A stretch of DNA of 64,000 nucleotides. Origin: Pontivivens marinum. GTDB taxonomy: Bacteria > Pseudomonadota > Alphaproteobacteria > Rhodobacterales > Rhodobacteraceae. The notes below the pieces were generated by a model. The model was not told the origin of the DNA and ran no database searches. It saw nothing but the letters and a program-made list of their open reading frames with translations. The stretch spans positions 496,001-560,000 of the forward strand of contig NZ_OCTN01000002.1 in NCBI RefSeq assembly GCF_900231835.1, in the 5' to 3' direction. Below, piece by piece: positions 34,300-42,432 of the stretch (the first letter of the stretch is position 1; every line of letters begins with the position of its first letter). The translations under genes were made by a program, and so were the position numbers.

Positions 34300-34818
34300 T
34301 TAATCGTTATATAAAAAATGACGCAGTGCGGAATCAACTGATGATTGTGGCTTCATTGTGGCGTCAAGTGTCAAATCACACAGTTGCGGAACTCTTGTCT
34401 TTTGAAATGCCAATGCTGGCGCAACAGTTTTAGGATATGCCGCAAGATATCCCGTAATCCATTCAGGGCCCACTTGCGCCAGTAACTGCGAAACCTTGCG
34501 GGCAAGCGCGATATCCGCGGGGCATTCCAACCAGATTGAGCTGAGTTTCAGATCAAAACACGGCGGCCATGTCGGCCCCAGCAGGCTGTCAAAAACCGTA
34601 AGCTCCCCTGCCCCACGCAACCGCTCCACCAGACCGGGCGCCTCGATTTCCGAAAACGGCGCGCCACGGGCCAGCCACGCCGCAATCTCGTCCGGTGACC
34701 GCTGGGTCATCGTCTCGTATTCATCCCACGCAACCAATGGCGCCTTCAGATGCCGCGCCAACAGTTTCGCCACCGTTGATTTACCCGATCCGGGTATGCC
34801 GCAAACAGTCAGGATCAC
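34300..34818 (-). CDS. Small P-loop ATP-binding kinase-like protein
   Basis: 172 residues, beginning MILTVCGIPGSGKST: a Walker A motif at residues 7-15 right at the N-terminus, as in small nucleoside- or metabolite-kinase-like AAA_33 proteins. It is soluble, with no signal or membrane segment. WDEYE (about residues 31-35) and a later IWLECP strand fit the usual kinase fold. The GTG start overlaps the stop of the O-methyltransferase gene (GTGA), so the pair is translationally coupled. The substrate cannot be told. It is too small and lacks partners to call a zeta-type toxin, although a kinase close to plasmid partition genes makes that worth testing. Confidence 0.7.
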   Translation of the reverse strand: MILTVCGIPGSGKSTVAKLLARHLKAPLVAWDEYETMTQRSPDEIAAWLARGAPFSEIEAPGLVERLRGAGELTVFDSLLGPTWPPCFDLKLSSIWLECPADIALARKVSQLLAQVGPEWITGYLAAYPKTVAPALAFQKTRVPQLCDLTLDATMKPQSSVDSALRHFLYND

Positions 34819-35831
34819 GTCTTGGTCCCCACCGTGATATGGAATGGCAGGCCCAGATCAGGCGCGCTTTGCACGACATTACAGCCCCGCGCAGCCAACG
34901 CATCCGCATACCATTCGGCGGGCTGATAGAATGGCGCGAAGACCAGATCGGCCGTTAACCAGAACGGCAGCGGACCGGTCGCCTGCAACGGCCCCCGCTC
35001 CGCTACGATCACGTGCCCGCCGGGGGCAAGGGCCGCAACCGCGTGATCCAGCAGCTTCAGCCGATCCGCCTCTGGCCAATCATGCAACACGCTCTTGAAC
35101 ATCACCGCATCCCATGGCGCACCGGGCAATTCATCCCATTCGCCGTCCCGCGCATCGCCCATAACAAAGCTGGGCCGCGCGCCGGAGGCCCGCTCCGCAT
35201 TACGCCGCTGCCCCAGCGTACAAACCGCCGGCAGGTCCAGTACCGTCACCTCCGCACCAAAAGCCGTCATGATTGCTGCGCCCATCACGCCGACATTCCC
35301 GCCGATTTCCAGCACCCGCGCACCGGGGTCCAGATCTAGCGCGGCGACAATTTCCGGTGCTTCCGTTTCAGTCAGGATCGCCACGTAGTCACACCAAATC
35401 TGCGTTGCCTCTAACGCCGCCGGATCGGTGTTCATGGATTTGCCGTAGTCGAAAATATCGAAGGTGTGCGCGTGTTTCATGAACTTGGGCAGATCACCAA
35501 CAAGGTCCGACATCCCCATCGCCAGATCGACGCTGACCGCCTTGAGGAAGCGTAGCTTATGCGCAAGCGCCGCACGCCGATGCGGCCAGATTCCTGCAAA
35601 CTCATCGGTCAGTTTCAGCGTGTCAACGACCTGCTCAACGATGCCTGCACGTTGCAGCAGCACCGGAAAAAACGCCGCCTCTGCCCGCAGGTTCACCTGA
35701 TCAATCGGCACGGCACCATCCAGCGCGATGCGGTCCAGTAGACCACGCCGCATCCCCAGCTCCAGCGCCATCGCACCGGCAAAGGTTTCAAGAAAGGCAT
35801 CTTCGGGAGCGTTGGGATTTCTGTATGTCAT
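34815..35831 (-). CDS. SAM-dependent O-methyltransferase (Methyltransf_2-like)
   Basis: 338 residues. The N-terminal half is a helical dimerisation-type domain (LELGMRRGLLDRI...). The C-terminal half has a class I methyltransferase fold: SAM-binding loop VLEIGGNVGVMG near 188-199, the acidic strand VTVLDLP, and the FKSVLHDWPEADRLKLL segment that is characteristic of this family (equivalent to the catalytic HDW of small-molecule O-methyltransferases). It probably methylates a hydroxyl on a small aromatic or lipid-like substrate, not identifiable here. It is coupled to the downstream kinase gene and separated from parB by the palindrome/hairpin region, so it is probably a separate transcription unit. 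Confidence 0.8.
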   Translation of the reverse strand: MTYRNPNAPEDAFLETFAGAMALELGMRRGLLDRIALDGAVPIDQVNLRAEAAFFPVLLQRAGIVEQVVDTLKLTDEFAGIWPHRRAALAHKLRFLKAVSVDLAMGMSDLVGDLPKFMKHAHTFDIFDYGKSMNTDPAALEATQIWCDYVAILTETEAPEIVAALDLDPGARVLEIGGNVGVMGAAIMTAFGAEVTVLDLPAVCTLGQRRNAERASGARPSFVMGDARDGEWDELPGAPWDAVMFKSVLHDWPEADRLKLLDHAVAALAPGGHVIVAERGPLQATGPLPFWLTADLVFAPFYQPAEWYADALAARGCNVVQSAPDLGLPFHITVGTKT

Positions 35832-35918
35832 AGCGCGGAGGGTGGCTGTAGAATGCGCGCTGGGTCAACAGTGTAGTTTGCCGACGCGCAACCTCTTATA
35901 AATACAGCTATTTTTATG

Positions 35919-35936
35919 AATTGCCCATGGGCAATT
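35919..35936. promoter_or_regulatory. 18-bp perfect palindrome, candidate parS copy 1
   Basis: AATTGCCCATGGGCAATT reads the same on both strands. Its core recurs 99 bp to the right (36018-36033), just beyond the end of parB. Repeated long palindromes beside parAB are the usual form of plasmid centromere sites bound by ParB. Binding has not been shown. The copy also lies 88 bp ahead of the methyltransferase start and could double as an operator. Confidence 0.6.
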
Positions 35937-35960
35937 GGGGATCGAAACCATTACTCTTAC

Positions 35961-35989
35961 AAAATGGGCGACCTCGTGAGGCCGCCCAT
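35961..35989 (-). terminator. Intrinsic terminator-like hairpin downstream of parAB
   Basis: On the minus strand, ATGGGCGGCCTC pairs with GAGGTCGCCCAT around a two-base loop with one internal mismatch, followed by TTTTG. The stem is strong and the T-run short. It sits about 50 bp beyond the parB stop, between the two palindromes, and would end the parAB transcript before the methyltransferase gene. Confidence 0.65.
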
Positions 35990-36017
35990 CGTATTGATAT
36001 CATGTATATTTTCCAAA

Positions 36018-36033
36018 ATTGCCCATGGGCAAT
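36018..36033. promoter_or_regulatory. 16-bp palindrome, candidate parS copy 2
   Basis: ATTGCCCATGGGCAAT is a perfect palindrome identical to the core of the copy at 35919-35936. It lies five bases beyond the parB stop codon. Two identical long palindromes in a short spacer next to parB make a centromere role more likely than chance. Confidence 0.65.
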
Positions 36034-36037
36034 CGCC

Positions 36038-37027
36038 CTATCTCCGCCGAACGGGATAATGTTCCGCCATAAATTGGCTAAAGGCCTCCTTGATCGCTTC
36101 GCGGCTCAACCCCTCATCAAATTCGAGACGGATCTTACGGCCCGATCGCTGCATCTTGATACCCTCACGCTCTCCCGCGCGCTTAAAGGTTTGAACCTCC
36201 TTGGGCGCGGCAGCCTTTTTCTCGGGGGTGTTCAGAAAGTTGAAAATCGCCTGCCCGTCCGTGATCGCCCGATCCGTTTCACGCCGACGCACCAGTTCAC
36301 GACAGCGATCGAACAGCGCATCCTCGTCCTCAGGCGTTGCCATCCAGCGCCGCAACGCGCGTGCGTGTCGTTCCTTAATCAGCGTCTTATCACCGTAAGC
36401 GACCACGATCTGACCCGGCAATTTCGCCAGCTGCAAATAGCGGCTCAGCCATGTCGGAGACACCTCAAGCCGCGAGGCCATCTCCTTTTGCGAGCCGCCA
36501 TAATAGGTCATGCAGGCAACCGAATAATCAATCGCACGCTCGTAATCCGAGATGTCGCGGCGGTCACGGTTCTCGATATCAGCGAGGCGAAACGCCTCCT
36601 CATCCGTCAACTCGCGAACGTCGATCAGAAAGCGGAATTTAGGATAGTTATTCGCCCGCAGCCACGAAACGGTCCAGTGACGACGCGCACCGCAGATCAC
36701 CTCATACTCATGATCGTGCCCCTCAGCCGGATCGAGTTTGCGCACGATTGCAGGGAATTCCTGTTGGCCCTGCGCACGCATACCCTCAATCAAATCGGCG
36801 CAGTTTTCCTCGTTCAGAAGATCGTAATCGCGATTGTGCTGACGCCACATACGGCAATTATCCGGATCGACCCAGCGCAGGGTTTTCTCCTCGGTATCGG
36901 CGCGTTCGGTCAGACCGGTGCGGCGCTTTAGAAACCGTGTTCCGGACTGGCGATCCGGCTCTGCCGATGGCGCGCGGTCCAAGCCGGAAAGTACGTCGTT
37001 GAAAACATCATCATGGCGCTTGCTCAT
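36038..37027 (-). CDS. parB: ParB-family partition protein
   Basis: 329 residues. The ParB/Spo0J N-terminal core carries CGARRHWTVSWLR (about 112-124), the box that in the family binds nucleotide and DNA. ENRDRRDISDYERA (about 152-165) follows, then a helix-turn-helix SQKEMASRLEVSPTWLSRYL (about 179-198). The C-terminus is basic and probably dimerises. Its ATG overlaps the parA stop (ATGA), the standard coupled parAB arrangement. It should bind centromere sites, with the palindromes just downstream the best candidates. It keeps the replicon stable at cell division. Confidence 0.9.
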   Translation of the reverse strand: MSKRHDDVFNDVLSGLDRAPSAEPDRQSGTRFLKRRTGLTERADTEEKTLRWVDPDNCRMWRQHNRDYDLLNEENCADLIEGMRAQGQQEFPAIVRKLDPAEGHDHEYEVICGARRHWTVSWLRANNYPKFRFLIDVRELTDEEAFRLADIENRDRRDISDYERAIDYSVACMTYYGGSQKEMASRLEVSPTWLSRYLQLAKLPGQIVVAYGDKTLIKERHARALRRWMATPEDEDALFDRCRELVRRRETDRAITDGQAIFNFLNTPEKKAAAPKEVQTFKRAGEREGIKMQRSGRKIRLEFDEGLSREAIKEAFSQFMAEHYPVRRR

Positions 37028-38226
37028 AGCTGGCCCTCCTTACGCAGGCCGGCGTGATGGCTCGGCCAGGATTTACGGACAAGTAGTTCAATCTCACGCC
37101 CGACCGCGTCGAGATAGGCACGGCATCGACGGTGGGTATCGGTGCGAGTTTGCGCACCGGTCAGCTCGTAAACCGTGTGTAGATTGGCGGTGGCGTTGTC
37201 GATTTCGGCGCTATCCTTCAAGACCGCTTGCAGCATGTCCTGCGGGAAAACGGCGTCCATCATGCGTTTGATGGCAACATGCGCAGACTTGTTATCATTC
37301 ATCTTGGTCGCCAGAATTTTGACGAAACGGTAATCGCGTGAACCGCCAGCTTCGGCCAAATCGCCTAAAGTGGCGTTCATCATTTTCAGGAAATGCGCGG
37401 TCGAGGCGAAGTCGATATTGTTGGGTGGAGCAGGGATGATCAGGGCGTTTGCCGCGCGCAGAACGCTCAACGAAATCATCCCCAGCGCCGGCGGTGGATC
37501 GAGCAGGATAACGTCGAACTGATCCTTGATACTGTCGATCCCGTCGCGCAACCGGTCCAGAACGAAGGCGTCTTCGCGCACCATGCGAGCGGCGAATTCA
37601 TACTCGGCATCATAGAGGCCAAGGTTCGCGGGGATCAGTGCGATGCCCGGCCAATAGGTCGCGCGTAGGGCGTAGTGCAGCGACTTTGGTCCGCCATGGC
37701 GAAAGAACGGGTAGAGAGTTTCGTCCTCATCATCGACATCCACGTCTGGGTTCAGGCCGAACACGGATGTGGTGGATGCCTGACTGTCGCAATCGATGAC
37801 GCAAACCCGGTAACCCTTTAGCGCGAAATATTGCGCCATATGGCAAACGACTGTGGATTTGCCGACGCCGCCCTTAAAGCTTTGCACCGCGATCACTGCT
37901 GCTTCGTCATCCTCACCACGATGGGGCAGGGTGCCGAAAACTTGGCGCATCCGGTTGATATCGGCGAGAGCATATCCCGTGCGACGTCCGGTTTCCGGAT
38001 CCTTTGCCGCGACGGGAAGGCGGCCATCGTCCTCAGCCTCACGGATCGTTTTTTCGGTACGTCCTACCATCTCGGCCGCTTTGCGAACGGTGAAGCTGAG
38101 CTGTAGGCGTTTGGAGGTGCCGGGCGCGAAGACCCGATCGCGCAAGCGCTCGATAACGGTGGCAGCGCGGGTGGAGAGCATCTCCAGCTCCGCCTCACCG
38201 ACTGGGGGAAGGGGGGTCTGCGTCAT
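37024..38226 (-). CDS. parA: ParA-family partition ATPase with N-terminal DNA-binding domain
   Basis: 400 residues from ATG 38226, which is preceded by a GGAG about 8 nt upstream; a TTG start at 38286 is possible but lacks a good site. The N-terminal ~100 residues contain a winged-helix-like segment (FTVRKAAEMVGRTEKTIREAE, about 45-65), as in large ParA proteins that repress their own operon. The deviant Walker A KGGVGKST lies at 118-125, followed by VIDCDSQAS, DVILLDPPPALG and a PAPPNNIDF segment typical of the family. It drives plasmid segregation together with ParB. It faces the initiator gene across the origin-like region, so both may be controlled from there. Confidence 0.92.
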   Translation of the reverse strand: MTQTPLPPVGEAELEMLSTRAATVIERLRDRVFAPGTSKRLQLSFTVRKAAEMVGRTEKTIREAEDDGRLPVAAKDPETGRRTGYALADINRMRQVFGTLPHRGEDDEAAVIAVQSFKGGVGKSTVVCHMAQYFALKGYRVCVIDCDSQASTTSVFGLNPDVDVDDEDETLYPFFRHGGPKSLHYALRATYWPGIALIPANLGLYDAEYEFAARMVREDAFVLDRLRDGIDSIKDQFDVILLDPPPALGMISLSVLRAANALIIPAPPNNIDFASTAHFLKMMNATLGDLAEAGGSRDYRFVKILATKMNDNKSAHVAIKRMMDAVFPQDMLQAVLKDSAEIDNATANLHTVYELTGAQTRTDTHRRCRAYLDAVGREIELLVRKSWPSHHAGLRKEGQL

Positions 38227-38536
38227 GGATCGCTCCGCTGTTTGATTGGTTTGCGCAACATTGCCGTTTTGCTGTTTCAACAACAAGTGCGGTTTTTGAA
38301 AGGGTACACCTCAAAAACCGGAAATCATCTGAATGAAACAGGATGAACGGAGTTGAAAAGAGGGATTTGGCAGTTTTGGGCCGGAATTCACCCCATAGGT
38401 AAGGGTTCGCATAGCGGGAAGCATGGCGCAAATCCTTCTATAGCGAATCAAAAGAAACCCCTTATGTTCAGATTCTTTATGTTCTCTGTTCTAGAAGAGT
38501 AAGTAGCTGTAATTATTCCGTAAAAATGGGTTCAAT

Positions 38537-38640
38537 CTTACATTTGGGGTGCGTTGGCGTACATATCGGGGTTGTTTGGCTTACAGGCTGGGGTGGCAAG
38601 ACTTACGAAACGGGATGCGATGCTAGGCTTACTTTTGGGG
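38537..38640 (+). repeat. Iteron-like array, ~22-bp period
   Basis: CTTAC (one copy CGTAC) followed by a short A/T stretch and GGGG recurs at 38537, 38558, 38580, 38602 and 38628. Spacings are 21, 22, 22 and 26 bp. The best copies are TCTTACATTTGGGGTG and GGCTTACTTTTGGGG. Regular two-turn spacing on one DNA face is what initiator-binding iterons show. The copies are degenerate, so the consensus is approximate. Confidence 0.65.
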
Positions 38641-38730
38641 AGGCTGCATTCGCTGCGAATCGTGAGTCGCAGAACGTCAATGAAAATAGGGGTTCGGGAC
38701 GTCGGGGTGAGTCGCGGCACCTGATCTAGG

Positions 38731-38802
38731 CTTACCTTTTGGGTGATTGCGTGTTGGGGGGCAGCGGTGTAGTCTTACGTGATAACTCCAACAAAAGTAA
38801 GA
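38731..38802 (+). promoter_or_regulatory. Iteron-like copies and inverted pair ahead of the initiator start (candidate operator)
   Basis: Direct copies CTTACCTTTTGGG (38731) and CTTACGTGAT (38774) are 43 bp apart. An inverted copy follows close to the start codon: AACAAAAGTAAGAG (about 38789-38802), whose reverse complement is CTCTTACTTTTGTT. The last two face each other as an inverted repeat about 10 bp upstream of the ATG. In many iteron plasmids such an inverted pair binds initiator dimers and represses its own gene. Confidence 0.55.
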
Positions 38803-38812
38803 GCAGACAGGT

Positions 38813-39847
38813 ATGGCAGCCGAATCCAAGCCATCTTATCGCACCATGCAGGCGCGACCCAACGCGGAATCCCTGATCAAACCGGGTGAACTGGTCGATC
38901 TGGTCGAAGTCACGCCGTTAACCTTGGCGGATCGGCGGATCTATAACCAGCTATTGGAAAACGCATGGGACGCGATTGATAAACCGGTGGTACACACGAT
39001 CCCCAAGGCGTTGCTGCGCGGATCGCATAATTCCAATGACCGTGTGGGCGAAAGTGTCGAGCGGCTGATGGCCTCGATCGTTAAGGTTGCGGTGAAGTGG
39101 GACGGTGAACCGGCGATCGAGCGGGTGCAATTGTTGGGCGGCAATATCGAGCACACCCGACCCGACGGCATGTTGCATTACGAAATCCCCGCGCGATTGC
39201 GTAAGATCATTCGCAACTCCACCATCTTTGCCCGATTGCAGCGCGACGTGATGTTCGCGCTTAGCTCGAAATACGCGCTGACCCTCTATGAGATGGTGCA
39301 AAAGCGGGGGAACCTGAAGCACAGGTCGGAGGAGCAATTCAGCCTGGACCAATTGCGCGGTGTCCTTGGCGTGCCACGCGGCAAGCTGACGGAATGGGCA
39401 AACCTTAACAACCGCGCGATCAAGCCTGCGGTGGCCGAGGTGTCGGCGCTGTCCGATTATGTGGTCGAGATGGAGCCGGTTAAAACCGGTCGACGTGTCA
39501 CGGGCGTCAAATTGCGCTGGTGGCGCAAGGACGGGCAGGGCGAGGCGGAGCGCGCGCGGGCTATGGAATTCTCATCGGTCGGGCGACGAGCCAAGGCCGA
39601 GGGCCGCACAGAGCCGGTGGCTGAAGCCGCGCCAAAGCCCCGTCCGCGTCCCGCGCGTATGGAGCGGAAAGGTGCGGCGCTATCGTCGGAGACATACGAG
39701 ACGGCGCGCCTGCGTTTTCCCGGATACGATATCTATCACGTGGAATCCGAGTGGCGCAGTTGGGCCGCTGGAAAGGAGCCTGCGCGTGATCCTGATAAGG
39801 CATTCCTCGCCTTTTTCCGTAGTTTTGCGGAGAGTAACTCCCTCTAA
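38813..39847 (+). CDS. repB: Plasmid replication initiator, Rep_3/RepB type
   Basis: 344 residues. The layout matches plasmid initiators with two winged-helix domains. The conserved core ARLQRDVMFALSSKYALTLYEMV (about 140-163) and QFSLDQLRGVLGVP...EWANLNNRAIKPAVAEV (about 174-210) is the Rep_3 signature. A basic, proline-rich linker and a short C-terminal segment (RFPGYDIYHVESEWRSW) follow, as in roseobacter RepB-type initiators. It should bind the iteron-like array upstream and start replication of the replicon. The gene begins at ATG 38813, just after an inverted iteron copy that suggests autorepression. The symbol follows the initiator type and does not imply a close match to one plasmid. 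Confidence 0.85.
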   Translation: MAAESKPSYRTMQARPNAESLIKPGELVDLVEVTPLTLADRRIYNQLLENAWDAIDKPVVHTIPKALLRGSHNSNDRVGESVERLMASIVKVAVKWDGEPAIERVQLLGGNIEHTRPDGMLHYEIPARLRKIIRNSTIFARLQRDVMFALSSKYALTLYEMVQKRGNLKHRSEEQFSLDQLRGVLGVPRGKLTEWANLNNRAIKPAVAEVSALSDYVVEMEPVKTGRRVTGVKLRWWRKDGQGEAERARAMEFSSVGRRAKAEGRTEPVAEAAPKPRPRPARMERKGAALSSETYETARLRFPGYDIYHVESEWRSWAAGKEPARDPDKAFLAFFRSFAESNSL

Positions 39848-40039
39848 ATACAACCTATGCGTTTATTCATGAAAAAATAATGAGATACGTCAATCAATTG
39901 TAAATAAGGTATCGAATAGCACGGCATCGCCAATGAATATGGTGGAGAATTGGCAGCTGAGTATGTAACGTACAGTTGCTACACCGCAGCCACTAAGTCG
40001 ATGGATGGATGCCGAATGAACCCGACAGGGTGCGCATTG
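39848..40039. other. A/T-rich spacer between initiator and the TolC-like gene
   Basis: About 190 bp, clearly more A/T-rich than the genes. It should hold the promoter of the plus-strand secretion operon, but I see no convincing -35/-10 pair and no strong terminator for the initiator gene. An in-frame TTG at 39950 could lengthen the next gene, but the added residues look non-coding. Confidence 0.5.
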
Positions 40040-41560
40040 ATGAAAATCATGCTCGCAGCAGTAATGCTTGCGGGATGTTTTCCTGTGTCTCCAGTGGCTT
40101 TGGATGAAATTGACGCTCCGGTCTATCTGGCCGAGGGCGTGGCCGAACAGACGGCTGAGGGACTGCGCGAGGCGGATCGCATCGCCGAGGGGTCGCCAAC
40201 CTATCGCGTGCAGGCCGGACGATTCGAGGGTGGCGAGGTGGTAATCCCATCGCCTGCACCTGAGGAATTCAGCGATTTCGGCACTGAGTTTGATGTCGTG
40301 CAGGATATCTCACCGACAGGTGCGGATGATCTGGAGGCATTGGCCCAACTGGTTCGTACGCAAAACCTGCGGGTTGCTCAGGCGGCGGAGGGTGTTCGCC
40401 GTGCAGATATCGAGCGGGAGAATGCAGGCTTTGCCCTGTCCCCGCGCATTGGTGGCGATATTGATTTCGGGCGGATTGAGGAGCGGACCGGTCGGACCGG
40501 CGGTTTCACCGGTACTGAGGGAAATTACGACAGTACCATTTTGCGGGTTGAGGCGACGCAGCCCCTATATGATCCGGCGGCAATTGCAGCGCGGGATGCG
40601 GCAGAGCGCGGGCAGGGTGTTGCACGGGCGACTTACGCAGCCGAAACACAGGCCGCTGTGTTCGAGGTTACTGATACCTATCTGCGTGGAATGACGGCCA
40701 AGGCTCGCCGCGAATTGACAGCGCGCCGTTTGGGTCGTGTGCGCGAACAGCTCTCCGCCGAAAACCGGTTGCGCGATGCGGGACGCTCGGTCGCGGCGGC
40801 TGGCCTGGTTCTGGATGTTGAGCGTGGCTCGGCCGAAGGGGATCTGGCGCTGTTCGATCAGGAGATTGCGGGCGTGTTATCCGATCTGGCCCGCCTGACA
40901 GGGCGTGCCGTTGCGGGGATCGATATGTTCCGGCCCGCATCGACCGCGTTTAATGTGCCCAATTCTATTGATACCTATGTAACGGCTGCGTTGCAGGCGA
41001 ACCCGCTGATGCAGCAGCGCCGCTTGGAAACGGTGCGCCGCCGCGATTTATATCGTGAGGCAGTGGCCCGCGATTTTGCGCCTCGGGTTGAGGGGTATGC
41101 CCGCGCCGATTACGAGGGGCAGGGCGGATCGGCGGGGCGGATCGGAACCGATACCGAGGAATATGCCATCGGGGTTCGGATCAGTGTCCCGATTTATAAC
41201 CGCACCGGAACCGGCTACGCGCACCGCTTGGCGGAAAGCGCGTATCGCGATGCGACTTTGTCCGAAGTTGCGCTGCGTCGGCAGCTTGAGGCGGAAATCA
41301 CAACATTGGTGGCGCGTATTGATCAGGGCGTTCGCGCAATGGCCGGTGCGCAGGTGTCACTATCCGCCGCACGATCGCTGGTGACTGCGGAGCGTGCCGC
41401 GGTTGAGGCGGGCGTAACGGCGCCCGTTGCTGTGCTGGCCCGTGAAATCCAATTGATACGTGCGGAGGAAAGCCTACTGCTACGCCGCTTTGATATTTTG
41501 CGCGCGCGGGCGCGTCTTGCCTATCTGACGGGCACTGATCCTGTGGAGGCGTTGATATGA
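40040..41560 (+). CDS. TolC-family outer-membrane channel lipoprotein
   Basis: 506 residues from ATG 40040, chosen because AGGG lies 9 nt upstream and the product then begins MKIMLAAVMLAGC, a lipoprotein signal with lipobox LAGC at 10-13. The mature part has the duplicated helical pattern of outer-membrane efflux proteins: long helices rich in Ala, Arg and Glu (AQAAEGVRRADIERENA and AEITTLVARIDQGVRAMAGAQ) and strands with alternating residues (RIGGDIDFGRIEE, ATQPLYDP). It probably forms the outer-membrane exit channel for the giant protein encoded downstream. Its stop overlaps the next start (ATGA). Confidence 0.85.
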   Translation: MKIMLAAVMLAGCFPVSPVALDEIDAPVYLAEGVAEQTAEGLREADRIAEGSPTYRVQAGRFEGGEVVIPSPAPEEFSDFGTEFDVVQDISPTGADDLEALAQLVRTQNLRVAQAAEGVRRADIERENAGFALSPRIGGDIDFGRIEERTGRTGGFTGTEGNYDSTILRVEATQPLYDPAAIAARDAAERGQGVARATYAAETQAAVFEVTDTYLRGMTAKARRELTARRLGRVREQLSAENRLRDAGRSVAAAGLVLDVERGSAEGDLALFDQEIAGVLSDLARLTGRAVAGIDMFRPASTAFNVPNSIDTYVTAALQANPLMQQRRLETVRRRDLYREAVARDFAPRVEGYARADYEGQGGSAGRIGTDTEEYAIGVRISVPIYNRTGTGYAHRLAESAYRDATLSEVALRRQLEAEITTLVARIDQGVRAMAGAQVSLSAARSLVTAERAAVEAGVTAPVAVLAREIQLIRAEESLLLRRFDILRARARLAYLTGTDPVEALI

Positions 41561-42366
41561 GAGCGTTTCTGATCGCCATGATTCTTGCCGGACCGATCTA
41601 TGCGCAGGGGATCACGCCGGGTGCTATTCCGTTGCGCCCCGTTGGCGCGCTGGATTGTGCGATCCTGCCGGCGCGGATCATCGAGCTTGCGCAGCCCATC
41701 GCCGGAGTTTTGGCCGAGGTGCGGGTGCGTCCCGGTCAGCATGTTGAGCAGGGCGATGTGATTGCCCGCGTGGATACCGATATTTTGCAGGCAGAACTGG
41801 CGCAGGCTGAATTGCGGGCGGCGGGCACGGCAACATTGCAGGCGGCGCAGGCGCGGTCTGATGTGGCGAACCGGCTATATAGCTCGGCCCGTCGTGCTTT
41901 TGATGGCGGCGTCATCAGTGCCGCCGCGCATGAGGAAGCGCTGCGCGATCAGTTGACGGCGCAGTTCGAGCTGGAGCGTGAGCGTGAGGCCCGCGTTCTC
42001 GCCGAGGCGGAGGCAGAGCGTCTGCGCATCCAGATTGCAAAGGGCGATATTCGCGCCCCTGCATCAGGCATTATAGGTGAGGGCCTGTTGGCCCCCGGTG
42101 AGGTGGCCAGCGGTGATCCCGTTGCCACCTTGATCGAGGTAGACCCGATGAGAATCGAGGTTTTCGTTCCTGTTGGACAAGTACAGCGCCTGCGTGAGGC
42201 ACCGGATCAGGTGATTCAGGCTGGTGATCGTGGGGATGTGGAGGCGCAGGTGCGGCTCGAATACATTTCTCCACTTGCGGATCAAGGATCACGGACAATC
42301 CGCGCATATTATACGACTGATAATGAGAATATTGCACCGGGATACCGATGCATGATGATACCTTGA
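41557..42366 (+). CDS. Short periplasmic adaptor (HlyD/RND membrane-fusion type)
   Basis: 269 residues. A Sec signal MRAFLIAMILAGPIYA is followed by the lipoyl half-motif IAGVLAEVRVRPGQHVEQG (about 48-66), an alpha-hairpin rich in Ala/Glu/Arg, and the second half-motif IRAPASGIIGEGLLAPGEVA. A beta-barrel segment ends IAPGYRCMM, the degenerate counterpart of the usual L-R-PGM motif. At under 300 residues it is shorter than typical adaptors of 350-400. It has no membrane span beyond the signal, unlike the membrane-anchored adaptors in both loci, so it may couple the outer-membrane channel to a separate inner-membrane component. It lies 66 bp ahead of the second giant gene. Confidence 0.8.
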   Translation: MRAFLIAMILAGPIYAQGITPGAIPLRPVGALDCAILPARIIELAQPIAGVLAEVRVRPGQHVEQGDVIARVDTDILQAELAQAELRAAGTATLQAAQARSDVANRLYSSARRAFDGGVISAAAHEEALRDQLTAQFELEREREARVLAEAEAERLRIQIAKGDIRAPASGIIGEGLLAPGEVASGDPVATLIEVDPMRIEVFVPVGQVQRLREAPDQVIQAGDRGDVEAQVRLEYISPLADQGSRTIRAYYTTDNENIAPGYRCMMIP

Positions 42367-42432
42367 CATAATATCGCCAAAGGGAACGCGCACTGTGCGG
42401 TTCAATTAAGGCTGAGATCGGGATGATACGCT

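Larger units (their letters stand above)
38287..38812. other. Origin-like intergenic region between parA and the initiator gene
   Basis: About 525 bp with no credible gene. Leftmost is the parA leader (a GTAAG at 38399). An A/T-rich stretch follows at about 38440-38525, with the partial direct repeat CTTATGTTC / CTTTATGTTC near 38460-38485 that could be the unwinding element. Then come an iteron-like array (38537-38640) and further copies near the initiator start (38731-38802). Iterons, an A/T-rich segment and an adjacent Rep_3 gene form a classical plasmid replication origin. No clear DnaA box was found. Confidence 0.65.

Noticed and set aside
35921-36931. 336-codon plus-strand open frame over parB
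   Set aside because: Antisense to a clear ParB gene; starts inside the palindrome and has no domain signs.
38526-38729. 67-codon open frame in the origin region
   Set aside because: It runs through the iteron-like copies, has no ribosome-binding site and no known similarity.
39950-40039. Upstream TTG start extending the TolC-like protein
   Set aside because: The ATG at 40040 gives a clean lipoprotein signal with a well-spaced ribosome-binding site; the added 30 residues look non-coding.
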